Positions 1-6,049 of a DNA stretch of 6,610 nucleotides are shown piece by piece. The notes below the pieces were generated by a model. The model made no database searches. It was not told where the DNA came from and was given only the letters and a program-made list of their open reading frames with translations. Position 1 is the stretch's first letter. Each line of letters begins with the position of its first letter. The translations under genes and the position numbers were made by a program. Source of the DNA: Sphingomonas sp. (GTDB lineage Bacteria > Pseudomonadota > Alphaproteobacteria > Sphingomonadales > Sphingomonadaceae); assembly GCA_019247755.1 (NCBI GenBank), contig JAFBAM010000237.1, forward strand, positions 1-6,610. Direction: 5' to 3'.

Positions 1-148
1 CAACCAGCAGCGCCGCGATACGAGCTTCCTTGCCTGGCCCACCGCCCAGTTCGACATCGTCCACGATGCCGCACCAGCGTTCGTCACTGTCGACGATCGG
101 AAGGTCGAGTAGCTGGCTCACAAGCTTGACGGAGTCCTGGAGGTTCAC
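1..148 (-). CDS. PRC-barrel-like protein, 5' part only (runs off left edge)
   Basis: Only the first 49 codons are in the window; the gene continues past the left edge. The start is a GTG at 148-146, supported by a CGGAGG ribosome-binding site (160-155) six bases upstream. It overlaps the TGA of the Nramp gene by 4 bp (GTGA), so translation is probably coupled to the transporter. The visible protein starts MNLQDSVKLVSQLLDLP, has no signal peptide or membrane segment, and then reads IVDSDERWCGIVDDVEL (residues 18-34). The pattern 'V-D-x-D-x-R-x-x-G-x-V-x-D-[VL]-x-L' is what PRC-barrel domains show in their first strands. PRC-barrels are small beta-barrels found in ribosome maturation, photosynthetic reaction centres and many uncharacterised proteins. 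From its position I infer a cytoplasmic partner or regulator of the transporter. The domain call is tentative because the rest of the barrel is missing. Confidence 0.6.
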   Translation of the reverse strand, partial: MNLQDSVKLVSQLLDLPIVDSDERWCGIVDDVELGGGPGKEARIAALLV

Positions 149-1380
149 GCCCGGCCTCCGGACGTCAGCACGTACAGCGGGATGGCGGCAACGGCCGCGA
201 CGCAGACGATCGCGAGATAGGTCCACCCGAGGCCTTTCGCGAGCCACTTGTTCGCGTGACCGCGCATGTAACTCCTGTCACCAGCGAGGAGCATGAGCGG
301 CAAGTAGGTCAGCGGCAGGACGATGATCGAGAACAGCACCGCATATTCTACCAGGCTCATGACCTCGATGCCGGTGAGCACGATCAGGAGGCCGAGGAGC
401 ATGAAGATGATCCATGCGAGCGTGAAGCGCGGCGCCTCCCACGGCTTCTTATGTCGGCCCCATTCCCAGCCGAAGAATTGCGCCAGCGCGTAAGCGTTGG
501 ACATGCAGGTTTCGACTGCAGCGCCAGCGACCGCCATCAGCATCCCGAGAAGCGCGACGACGAGCCCGGCGCGGCCAAACGGGATTGCCGCCTCCAGCGC
601 CGAGGTGCCAGGCTCCTGCGGACCTACCAAAGCCGGTCCAAACAGTTGTGCGGAGCTGGCGAGAATAGCGATCGCAAGGAGTGAACCGAGCGCAAAGCCG
701 ACGGTCGTGGTCACCCGGTTGGTGGTGAGGTCCTTGATACCCCATCCTTCCTCGATCCCGCCCGAGGAATAGAAATAGGCTTCATAGGGGAACATCACCG
801 CGCTCAGGATCGCGACGCCGAAATAGGCGAACTGCAGCAGCTGCTTGGGGCTGAGCCCGGTCGGCACCTGGGGCACGAAGCCGGCCAGCAATCGGTCCCA
901 GGGGGGATGGATTGCGACCAGCGCGGCCGCGAAGACGAGCATCATGAGACCGAGCAGGCCATAGGTGCGCTCGATCCATTTGAATGGCAGTACCCACATC
1001 GACAGCATCAGCGCGATGGCGCTCGCAATCGCCATCAGCAGATATGGCGCGCCGGTCAGATAGTGGAGGATGAGTCCCATGCCGCCTACCTCGGCCGCAC
1101 AGGTGATTAGAGTGCTGACCAGCGAGGCGAACAGGGTGACGAGGCCGACTTTGAGGCCAAGCCGGTGGCGCATGAGATTGAAGACGGGCTGCTTGGCGAC
1201 GGCGGCGACGCGGCCACTCATCTCGCCGAAGACCATCATGCCAATGGTCGAAAAGGCGAAGACCCAAATCAGTGCGTAATCGAAAATGGACCCAGCCTGT
1301 GCGGCGAACACCAGCTCGCTGATGTCGACGAACCCGCCGACCGCAGTCATGATCCCAAGCGTCAGCTCAAGCGGATTCAA
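145..1380 (-). CDS. Divergent Nramp-family divalent metal ion transporter
   Basis: A 411-residue polytopic inner-membrane protein with about 11 hydrophobic segments, the size and layout of SLC11/Nramp proton-coupled metal importers. The family signature after TM2 is recognisable (FGEMSGRVAAVAKQPVF, residues 51-67). The two unwound helices that bind metal differ from classical Nramps. The TM1 DPGN motif reads D19-I-S-E22, so the Asp is kept but the Asn is a Glu and the Pro-Gly break is lost. The TM6 MPH motif reads F197-P-Y199, so the soft Met ligand is replaced by Phe while A194 upstream is kept. Metal selectivity therefore cannot be assumed to be Mn/Fe; loss of the Met is also described for Mg-transporting Nramp relatives. 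The start is a TTG at 1380-1378, chosen because GGAG (1391-1388) lies seven bases upstream and in-frame sequence is closed soon above it; the alternative is ATG at residue 11 (1350-1348). The start overlaps the lipoprotein gene by 14 bp and the end overlaps the PRC-barrel-like gene by 4 bp. Confidence 0.85.
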   Translation of the reverse strand: MNPLELTLGIMTAVGGFVDISELVFAAQAGSIFDYALIWVFAFSTIGMMVFGEMSGRVAAVAKQPVFNLMRHRLGLKVGLVTLFASLVSTLITCAAEVGGMGLILHYLTGAPYLLMAIASAIALMLSMWVLPFKWIERTYGLLGLMMLVFAAALVAIHPPWDRLLAGFVPQVPTGLSPKQLLQFAYFGVAILSAVMFPYEAYFYSSGGIEEGWGIKDLTTNRVTTTVGFALGSLLAIAILASSAQLFGPALVGPQEPGTSALEAAIPFGRAGLVVALLGMLMAVAGAAVETCMSNAYALAQFFGWEWGRHKKPWEAPRFTLAWIIFMLLGLLIVLTGIEVMSLVEYAVLFSIIVLPLTYLPLMLLAGDRSYMRGHANKWLAKGLGWTYLAIVCVAAVAAIPLYVLTSGGRA

Positions 1381-1714
1381 GCGCGGTCTCCATCGCCTTC
1401 AGCTTTTCGGCATGCTCGCGCAGTAGCGCGGGTGACGCATTGTCGGGTTCGCGAAGTCCGGCGCGCATTTCAGCGGCGTACGTACTGTCGGGCTGCTCTA
1501 GCGCGGACTCTAACGACTGTAGTTGCTCTCGCAGCTGCTTGCGCATGGTCGAGACATAAGGCGCCGTGAGCTTGCCGTCGGACGCCAGCTGATTGACCAT
1601 CGCCCACTCTGCGATGACCGACCTTGCTTCGCCGATCGAAGGAAGGTCTGCTTGCGGTCCTTTTGCACAAGAGGTGAGCAGCATCGGCATCAAGAGCAGC
1701 GACAACCTACGCAT
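1367..1714 (-). CDS. Small lipoprotein of unknown function
   Basis: A 115-residue protein with a short classic lipoprotein signal: MRR, a hydrophobic stretch (residues 4-13) and the lipobox L13-T-S-C16. Cys16 should be lipidated and the mature protein of about 100 residues anchored in a membrane facing the periplasm. Residue 17 is Ala and 18 is Lys, so no Asp+2 inner-membrane retention signal is visible and outer-membrane sorting is plausible. The rest is charged, rich in Ala, Leu, Glu and Arg, and looks fully alpha-helical (residues 28-113), with no Cys, catalytic motif or repeat that I recognise. It starts 39 bp after the AlkB-like gene, with no clear Shine-Dalgarno sequence, and its last 14 bp contain the start of the Nramp gene, so it is probably part of the same transcript. 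I do not recognise the family; the lipoprotein call itself is solid. Confidence 0.82.
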   Translation of the reverse strand: MRRLSLLLMPMLLTSCAKGPQADLPSIGEARSVIAEWAMVNQLASDGKLTAPYVSTMRKQLREQLQSLESALEQPDSTYAAEMRAGLREPDNASPALLREHAEKLKAMETALESA

Positions 1715-1753
1715 GCGCGAAGAACCGTTTCGGCGGCGAGCCGTTCCGGGGCG

Positions 1754-2335
1754 TTACGGCTTGGATGCGATGCGGCGGCCCTTGTCCGAAAGCGTTCGGA
1801 ACGTGATTGAGAAGCGAAGGCTTTGGCCCGGGGAGATGCTGTGTTCCCAGTCGTACCGGGCCTCACCTGAGAGCAGGTAGGCCGAGCGCGGTACGACCTC
1901 GAGACTGGCGCGGCGGAACCTATCACCGGTGCGCTGCCGGAAGCGCAACGTAGCCGGCGTACCGAGGGAAATGCCGACCACTATGTCAAAGACGTCGCGA
2001 TCACGATGCCAGCCGATCCCCGCACCGGGGTCGTAACGGGCGAGCAGGGCGTGCACGAAATCTTCGGACTCTAGACCCGCAAACGCTGCCGCCCGGAACC
2101 GCACTCCATCGAGCCAGTCGGGGACCGGCTCGGTCGGCGCGAAGCTCGCGTCGTTGAAGTCGTAACGCCAGCCGAAGCTCTGGGTCTTCCGGTTTCCGAG
2201 CCAGCCGTGAAAGCGGAAGGGCGACAGGTCGAGCTCCCCGAGCTTCCGGATTAGTGCCTCTTCTTCCGCCTCATCGATAATGTCGGCATTGTAGCGAAGG
2301 CCGGCGATGAGCGGGTTGTCAAACAGCAGGCTCAT
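1754..2335 (-). CDS. AlkB-like 2-oxoglutarate/Fe(II)-dependent dioxygenase
   Basis: A 193-residue soluble protein of the AlkB family, whose members oxidatively demethylate alkylated nucleic-acid bases using Fe(II), O2 and 2-oxoglutarate. The iron facial triad is complete: H110 and D112 in IGWHRD (residues 107-112) and H165 in YDWEHSI (161-167). The 2-oxoglutarate-binding R-x5-R is R174-FSITF-R180. The strand before the HxD reads RYDPG (100-104), with Tyr in place but Ala99 where E. coli AlkB has Asn120. The N-terminal FGWRYDF (54-60) and the 'LSGEARYDWEHSI' block match the compact bacterial AlkB-like subgroup rather than E. coli AlkB itself, so the exact substrate (DNA, RNA or other) is open. 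The start ATG lies in an ATGA overlap with the ligase stop, indicating coupled translation; AAGGAG lies about 11 bases upstream. Cytoplasmic. No N-terminal Ada-type domain is present. Confidence 0.9.
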   Translation of the reverse strand: MSLLFDNPLIAGLRYNADIIDEAEEEALIRKLGELDLSPFRFHGWLGNRKTQSFGWRYDFNDASFAPTEPVPDWLDGVRFRAAAFAGLESEDFVHALLARYDPGAGIGWHRDRDVFDIVVGISLGTPATLRFRQRTGDRFRRASLEVVPRSAYLLSGEARYDWEHSISPGQSLRFSITFRTLSDKGRRIASKP

Positions 2336-3354
2336 GCGGCGAACAGCTCCTTCAGCTCGGAGGGCCGAAGCTCAGGCGCAAGTTGCTCGAAGGTGCATTG
2401 CGTGGGGTCCTTGTCGGGGCGCCAGCGGACGAAGCCGGTGCCATGGCGGAAGCGGTGGCCGGTCACCTGATCGTAGCGAACCTCGACCACGAGCACAGGT
2501 TTGAGCGGCTCCCACTGGCCGGTGCGCTCGGTGTTCCAGCGGCTCGGCCCGCCGGGGGCACTTCCGGTGAAACCGGGCGGTTCGATTAGCTTTTTCAATT
2601 CTTTCGTCAGCTTCGGCCGCTCGTTCGACGGGATCGCCGAGGTGAAACCGACGTGATCGAGCAGTCCTTCCTCATTGTAGAGGCCGAGGAGGAGCGAGCC
2701 GACCTCCGGCTTTCCAGTGGCGTACCGAAAGCCGCCCACGACGCAGTCCGCGGTACGCTGCTGCTTCACCTTGACCATGGCCCTTTCGCCCGAGCGATAT
2801 TCTAGGTCCGAGCGCTTGGCGATGACACCGTCGAGCGCGCCGCCGCTGCGTTGCAGCCAGCCGAGCGCCACCTCGCGATCGCGGGTCATCGGCGACAGCT
2901 GGAGCCCGTCCGTGCCGTTCCTGCGGAAGAATTGGTCCAGCTTCTCGCGGCGCTTCGATAGCGGCAGCGCGGCGAGCGCCTTGCCGTCCCATTCGAGCAG
3001 GTCGAACGTCATCAGCCCAGCCGGCGTTTCATTCGCAAGTTTCCGCACCCGACTTTCGGCGGGGTGGAGGCGCAATTGCAGTGCTTCGAACGACAGTGCA
3101 TCCCCGGCCGGGATGATCAGCTCTCCGTCGAGCAGAAACTGCTTCGACTTCAGGCGATGCAGCATCTCGACGACTTCGGGGAAATAGCGCGCCAGCGGCT
3201 TGCCTGATTTCGATGTCAGCGTGACTTCCGCGCCATCGCGATGTGCGAGGCAACGAAAGCCATCCCACTTGGGCTCGAACTGCCAGCCTTCGCCCTCTGG
3301 CAGCTCGGCAGCGAGCAAAGCCTCCATCGGCGCGGGAACCGGGCTCCTAGTCAC
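2332..3354 (-). CDS. ligC: Stand-alone ATP-dependent DNA ligase (LigC / LigD-ligase-domain type)
   Basis: A 340-residue ligase containing only the adenylation and OB-fold domains, the length of LigC-type enzymes; the polymerase and 3'-phosphoesterase domains of LigD are absent. Motif I is K29-W-D-G-F-R with K29 the AMP-accepting lysine. Others are DGEL (76-79), LMTFDLLEWDG (114-124), LDGVIAKR with K180 (motif IV), and MVKVKQ (193-198, motif V). The OB domain follows (about 200-340), with VEVRYDQVTGHRFRHG and VRWRPDK near the end. It seals nicks by forming ligase-AMP and then DNA-adenylate. In relatives it works in excision repair or backup end joining; no Ku gene is in the window, so its role here is inferred. 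The start is a GTG at 3354-3352; ATG at residue 10 is the alternative, but the preceding 'PVPAP' before PM fits the family N terminus. No good Shine-Dalgarno sequence precedes the GTG. First gene of the five-gene run. Confidence 0.9.
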   Translation of the reverse strand: MTRSPVPAPMEALLAAELPEGEGWQFEPKWDGFRCLAHRDGAEVTLTSKSGKPLARYFPEVVEMLHRLKSKQFLLDGELIIPAGDALSFEALQLRLHPAESRVRKLANETPAGLMTFDLLEWDGKALAALPLSKRREKLDQFFRRNGTDGLQLSPMTRDREVALGWLQRSGGALDGVIAKRSDLEYRSGERAMVKVKQQRTADCVVGGFRYATGKPEVGSLLLGLYNEEGLLDHVGFTSAIPSNERPKLTKELKKLIEPPGFTGSAPGGPSRWNTERTGQWEPLKPVLVVEVRYDQVTGHRFRHGTGFVRWRPDKDPTQCTFEQLAPELRPSELKELFAA

Positions 3355-3445
3355 TCGCCGATAATCGCCGGCGCCTCGCAGTCGTTCCCGTTGCGCCTGC
3401 CCGAACAGCTGTTACGCTGCCGGTTCGTTTCGGGGAGAGGCGACG
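3355..3445. promoter_or_regulatory. Divergent intergenic region between ligase and M48 protease genes
   Basis: The only divergent gap in the window, 91 bp, so it must hold the promoter for the rightward protease gene and probably that for the leftward five-gene run. On the plus strand TTGCGC (3391-3396) and TACGCT (3413-3418) are 16 bp apart and could be -35/-10 elements for the protease. On the minus strand GATTAT (3366-3361) is a -10-like box ending six bases before the ligase GTG, but I find no convincing -35 partner. No clear operator palindrome is visible. Both promoter assignments are weak. Confidence 0.4.
3432..3440 (+). promoter_or_regulatory. Ribosome-binding site of the M48 protease gene
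   Basis: GGGGAGAGG ends five bases before the ATG at 3446. It is purine-rich and close to the anti-Shine-Dalgarno complement, which fixes the start of the protease. Confidence 0.7.
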
Positions 3446-4615
3446 ATGACATTCGATCCTGAAGCCGCCACCAGGCAATATATCGACAGCCTGGGGCCGG
3501 CTGCGCTGGAAAAGGCGCACAATTATACCGTGGGCAAGGAATGGATGCTTCTGTGGGCGGTGCTCGTTGCGGCGGTCATTACCTGGCTGATCGTCAAATC
3601 GGGCGTGCTCGACAAGCTCGATGCCAAGCTTGGCGAGAAGCGCCGCAACTTGCGAGCCTTCGTGGTCGCGATCGTCTATTTCGTCGTCTCGGCGGTGTTG
3701 ACGCTGCCGTGGTCGCTCTACGCCGATTACTTCCGCGAAAAATCCTACGGGCGAACGAGCCAGCCGCTCGGTGACTGGCTTGGTCAGGCCGCGCTCGGGG
3801 TGGGGATCACGGCAATCGTCGGCGCCATATTCATGACCCTTGTTTACTTGCTCATGCGCAAGGCGGGGAAGAATTGGTGGCTTTGGTCCGGCGCGTTGAC
3901 AGCAGCGGTCTTCACCTTCCTGATCCTGCTCTCGCCAGTGTTGGTCGAGCCCCTGTTCAACAAATATGAGCCGATCCCGCCGGGCCAGGTGCGCGACGCG
4001 GTTGTCTCGATGGCGGGGCGCGCCGGCGTGCCGCCGGAGCGGGTCTTCATGTTCAACGGCTCACGCCAATCGAACAATTTTACCGCGAACGCCGGAGGAG
4101 TGGGCAGCACCGCACGGGTCGCCATCTCCGACGTGGCATTCAAGAATGCGACGCTGGACGAGGTCCGCGCCGTCACCGGGCACGAGATCGGCCATTATGT
4201 GCTGAAGCACACTTGGTGGGGCATCCTGTTCTATTCAGTCGCGGCGATCATCCTGTTCTGGATCGCCGACCGCACCTTCCCCCGGTTCGCCAGCAGGTTC
4301 GGAAGCAGCGCAAGCCTCGCCGAACCGCGCGGAATTCCGGTGCTGTTCTTCATGATCTCGCTCTTCAGCCTGCTTACGCTGCCCATCTTTAACACGTTCA
4401 GCCGGACGCTCGAGAGCCAGGCCGATCTCTATTCGCTCCAGACCGAGAACCGGCCTGACGCGCTGTCGACCTCGCTCGTGAAAACTGCAGAGTATCGTTA
4501 CCCGAGACCGAATCAGATCGAGGAGGTCGTCTTTTACGACCATCCGTCGGTTGAGGCGCGGGTCCGACGGGCGATGCAGTGGAAGGCTGCGCATCCAGAG
4601 CCGCCTACCCAATAG
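3446..4615 (+). CDS. M48-family (Ste24-type) membrane zinc metalloprotease
   Basis: A 389-residue integral membrane protease resembling Ste24/CAAX prenyl protease 1. The zinc site is H246-E-I-G-H250 within VTGHEIGHYVLKH, with E247 as the catalytic base and E323 in RTLESQAD as the third zinc ligand. The C-terminal DHPSVEAR (365-372) is the conserved Ste24 tail motif. Membrane segments are at about 33-52, 71-92, 113-136, 146-167, 257-276 and 296-317, the family layout with the HExxH just before TM5. Residues 203-217, with FNGSRQSNNFTANAGG, form the conserved strand that lies next to the active site. Bacteria generally lack CAAX prenylation, so a role in inner-membrane protein quality control or peptide processing is inferred, not shown. 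The start has a good ribosome-binding site. The gene is complete, without signs of truncation. It is followed after 71 bp by amt on the same strand; no functional link between the two is evident. Confidence 0.92.
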   Translation: MTFDPEAATRQYIDSLGPAALEKAHNYTVGKEWMLLWAVLVAAVITWLIVKSGVLDKLDAKLGEKRRNLRAFVVAIVYFVVSAVLTLPWSLYADYFREKSYGRTSQPLGDWLGQAALGVGITAIVGAIFMTLVYLLMRKAGKNWWLWSGALTAAVFTFLILLSPVLVEPLFNKYEPIPPGQVRDAVVSMAGRAGVPPERVFMFNGSRQSNNFTANAGGVGSTARVAISDVAFKNATLDEVRAVTGHEIGHYVLKHTWWGILFYSVAAIILFWIADRTFPRFASRFGSSASLAEPRGIPVLFFMISLFSLLTLPIFNTFSRTLESQADLYSLQTENRPDALSTSLVKTAEYRYPRPNQIEEVVFYDHPSVEARVRRAMQWKAAHPEPPTQ

Positions 4616-4686
4616 GTGAAGCTTTCACGTAGCCCAAGCCGCCGCTGCAGCTAGCTTATTGCACTGCAGCAAGCGGAGGGCGCGTA
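4616..4686. repeat. Intergenic region with two inverted repeats upstream of amt
   Basis: Two dyads lie in the 71-bp gap. The first is GTGAA-GCT-TTCAC at 4616-4628, starting at the base after the protease stop; no T-run follows, so it is a poor terminator. The second is GCTGCAG (4644-4650) and CTGCAGC (4664-4670) with a 13-base centre, so the half-sites lie 20 bp apart, about two helical turns. That could be a regulator site or an RNA hairpin just before the amt ribosome-binding site. I see no good sigma-54 (GG-N10-GC) promoter, which would be expected for classical nitrogen control. Confidence 0.4.
4675..4680 (+). promoter_or_regulatory. Ribosome-binding site of amt
   Basis: GGAGGG lies six bases before the ATG at 4687 and fixes the amt start. 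An upstream in-frame extension is not needed: the protein begins directly with the first membrane segment. Confidence 0.75.
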
Positions 4687-5928
4687 ATGGGGCAGCTCAC
4701 CATCGACAGCGGCGACACGGCATGGATGCTGGTGTCGACGGCGCTTGTCATGCTGATGCTGCTGCCGGGGCTGGCGCTCTTTTATGGTGGGCTGGTCAGA
4801 GCCAAGAACCTCCTGAGCGTGATGAGCCAAGTGCTGGGGATCACGGCGATCGCGATCCTGACCTGGGTTCTGTGGGACTACAGCCTAGCGTTCGGCAGTG
4901 GGGGACGGCTGATTGGCGACCTCAGCAAAGGAGGGTTCGCCGGAATGTCCGACGCCTCGGCCTGGGCCGTGGGAAGCGCCGGCAAGGCGATCCCGGAGCT
5001 GGTGTTCGCGGCGTTCCAGATGAGCTTTGCGGCAATCACGGCTGCGCTCGTGATCGGCGCTTTGGTCGAGCGTGTGCGCTTCTCGGCGATGATGCTGTTC
5101 GCCACCTTGTGGCTAACGGTGGTCTACGCGCCGCTGGCGCACATGGTGTGGTCCAGCGAGGGGTTCCTGTTCAAGTTTGGCGCGATCGACTTTGCCGGCG
5201 GGACTGTGGTGCACATCAACTCCGGCGTCGCCGGACTGGTCGGGGTCGCATTCGCCGGGTCGAGGATCGGGCATCTGAAGGAGGCGATGCCGCCGCACTC
5301 GCTGGCGCTGACCATGGTCGGTGCAGGGCTGCTGTGGGTCGGCTGGTTCGGGTTCAACGCCGGTTCGGCACTCGAGGCGAACGGGCTAGCCGCGGTAGCG
5401 ATGGTCAACACCTTGGTGGCGCCGGCGGCAGGGTTGCTGAGCTGGATGGCCGCCGAGCGGCTGGTGTCGGGCAAGCCGTCGATGCTCGGCGGCGCTTCGG
5501 GAGCGGTGGCCGGCCTGGTCGCGGTTACGCCTGCGGCTGGCGCAAGCGGACCGATCGGCGCAATGTTGCTCGGGGTAGCGGCAAGCCTCGTCTGTTACGG
5601 TTTCGTCGGATCGCTCAAGAACCGGCTGAGGCTCGACGACAGCCTCGATGTGTTCGGAATCCACGGGCTCGGCGGGATCACGGGCTCGATTGGCACAGCG
5701 ATCGTGGCGCTGCCCGTCCTCGGAGGGCATGGTGGATCAAGCTACTCGCTGGCGCACCAACTCGTGGCGCAGATCGCAGCGGTGGGCGTTGCCATCGCCT
5801 GGTCGGCGGCTGGGTCAGCGCTCTGCTTCGGCGTTGTGAAGGCGGTGATGCCTTTGCGGCATGCGAGAGACGCCGAGCGCGAGGGCCTGGATATCTCCGA
5901 CCACGGCGAGCGGGCGTACAACTATTAA
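4687..5928 (+). CDS. amt: Ammonium transporter (Amt family)
   Basis: A complete 413-residue ammonium channel with 11 expected membrane helices, forming a trimer in the inner membrane. Residues known from E. coli AmtB are all present: the gate pair F110/F114 (F103/F107) with F223 (F215), W155 (W148) and S227 (S219) of the external ammonium site, D168 (D160), and the pore histidines H176 in FAGGTVVHINSG and H326 in FGIHGLGG. The signature LFYGGLVRAKN is at 31-41. The C-terminal tail EGLDISDHGERAYNY (399-413) matches the conserved segment that contacts PII proteins (GlnK), so post-translational block by PII is likely. There is no cleavable signal peptide before helix 1, unlike E. coli AmtB. No glnK lies next to it in the window, although many bacteria pair the two genes. 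The stop codon abuts the terminator of the convergent rRNA operon. Confidence 0.95.
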   Translation: MGQLTIDSGDTAWMLVSTALVMLMLLPGLALFYGGLVRAKNLLSVMSQVLGITAIAILTWVLWDYSLAFGSGGRLIGDLSKGGFAGMSDASAWAVGSAGKAIPELVFAAFQMSFAAITAALVIGALVERVRFSAMMLFATLWLTVVYAPLAHMVWSSEGFLFKFGAIDFAGGTVVHINSGVAGLVGVAFAGSRIGHLKEAMPPHSLALTMVGAGLLWVGWFGFNAGSALEANGLAAVAMVNTLVAPAAGLLSWMAAERLVSGKPSMLGGASGAVAGLVAVTPAAGASGPIGAMLLGVAASLVCYGFVGSLKNRLRLDDSLDVFGIHGLGGITGSIGTAIVALPVLGGHGGSSYSLAHQLVAQIAAVGVAIAWSAAGSALCFGVVKAVMPLRHARDAEREGLDISDHGERAYNY

Positions 5929-5954
5929 AGAAAAAGCCGCCCCGAAGGCGGCTT
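5927..5954 (-). terminator. Rho-independent terminator after tRNA-fMet / rRNA operon
   Basis: The stem AAGCCGCC/GGCGGCTT (5954-5947 with 5941-5934) carries a UUCG-containing loop and is followed, on the minus strand, by TTTTTCTTT. This is a canonical strong terminator for the leftward RNA operon. It starts six bases after the tRNA CCA end, and its U-tract reaches the amt stop codon. On the plus strand the same hairpin has only a two-base T-run, so it would serve amt poorly. Confidence 0.85.
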
Positions 5955-5959
5955 GGTGG

Positions 5960-6037
<78 letters not shown>

Positions 6038-6049
6038 TCACCAGTACGC

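Noticed and set aside
145..1380. Several plus-strand and alternative minus-strand open frames inside the Nramp gene
   Set aside because: Their products are Arg/Pro/His-rich low-complexity translations with no ribosome site; the Nramp frame has clear membrane segments and family motifs.
1690..1926. A 78-codon minus-strand frame across the alkB end and the gap before the lipoprotein gene
   Set aside because: It overlaps the AlkB frame, which carries the conserved H165 and R-x5-R; the product has no recognisable features.
2332..3354. Full NHEJ LigD multidomain protein
   Set aside because: The protein has only the ligase and OB domains in 340 residues; no polymerase or phosphoesterase domain and no Ku gene are seen in the window.
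4616..4628. GTGAA-GCT-TTCAC hairpin as a terminator of the protease gene
   Set aside because: A five-base stem with no following T-run is too weak for an intrinsic terminator.
4645..4665. A possible sigma-54 promoter ending in TTGCA upstream of amt
   Set aside because: The TTGC at 4659-4662 lacks the GG twelve bases upstream (AG is found) and only two bases of the -24 element match.
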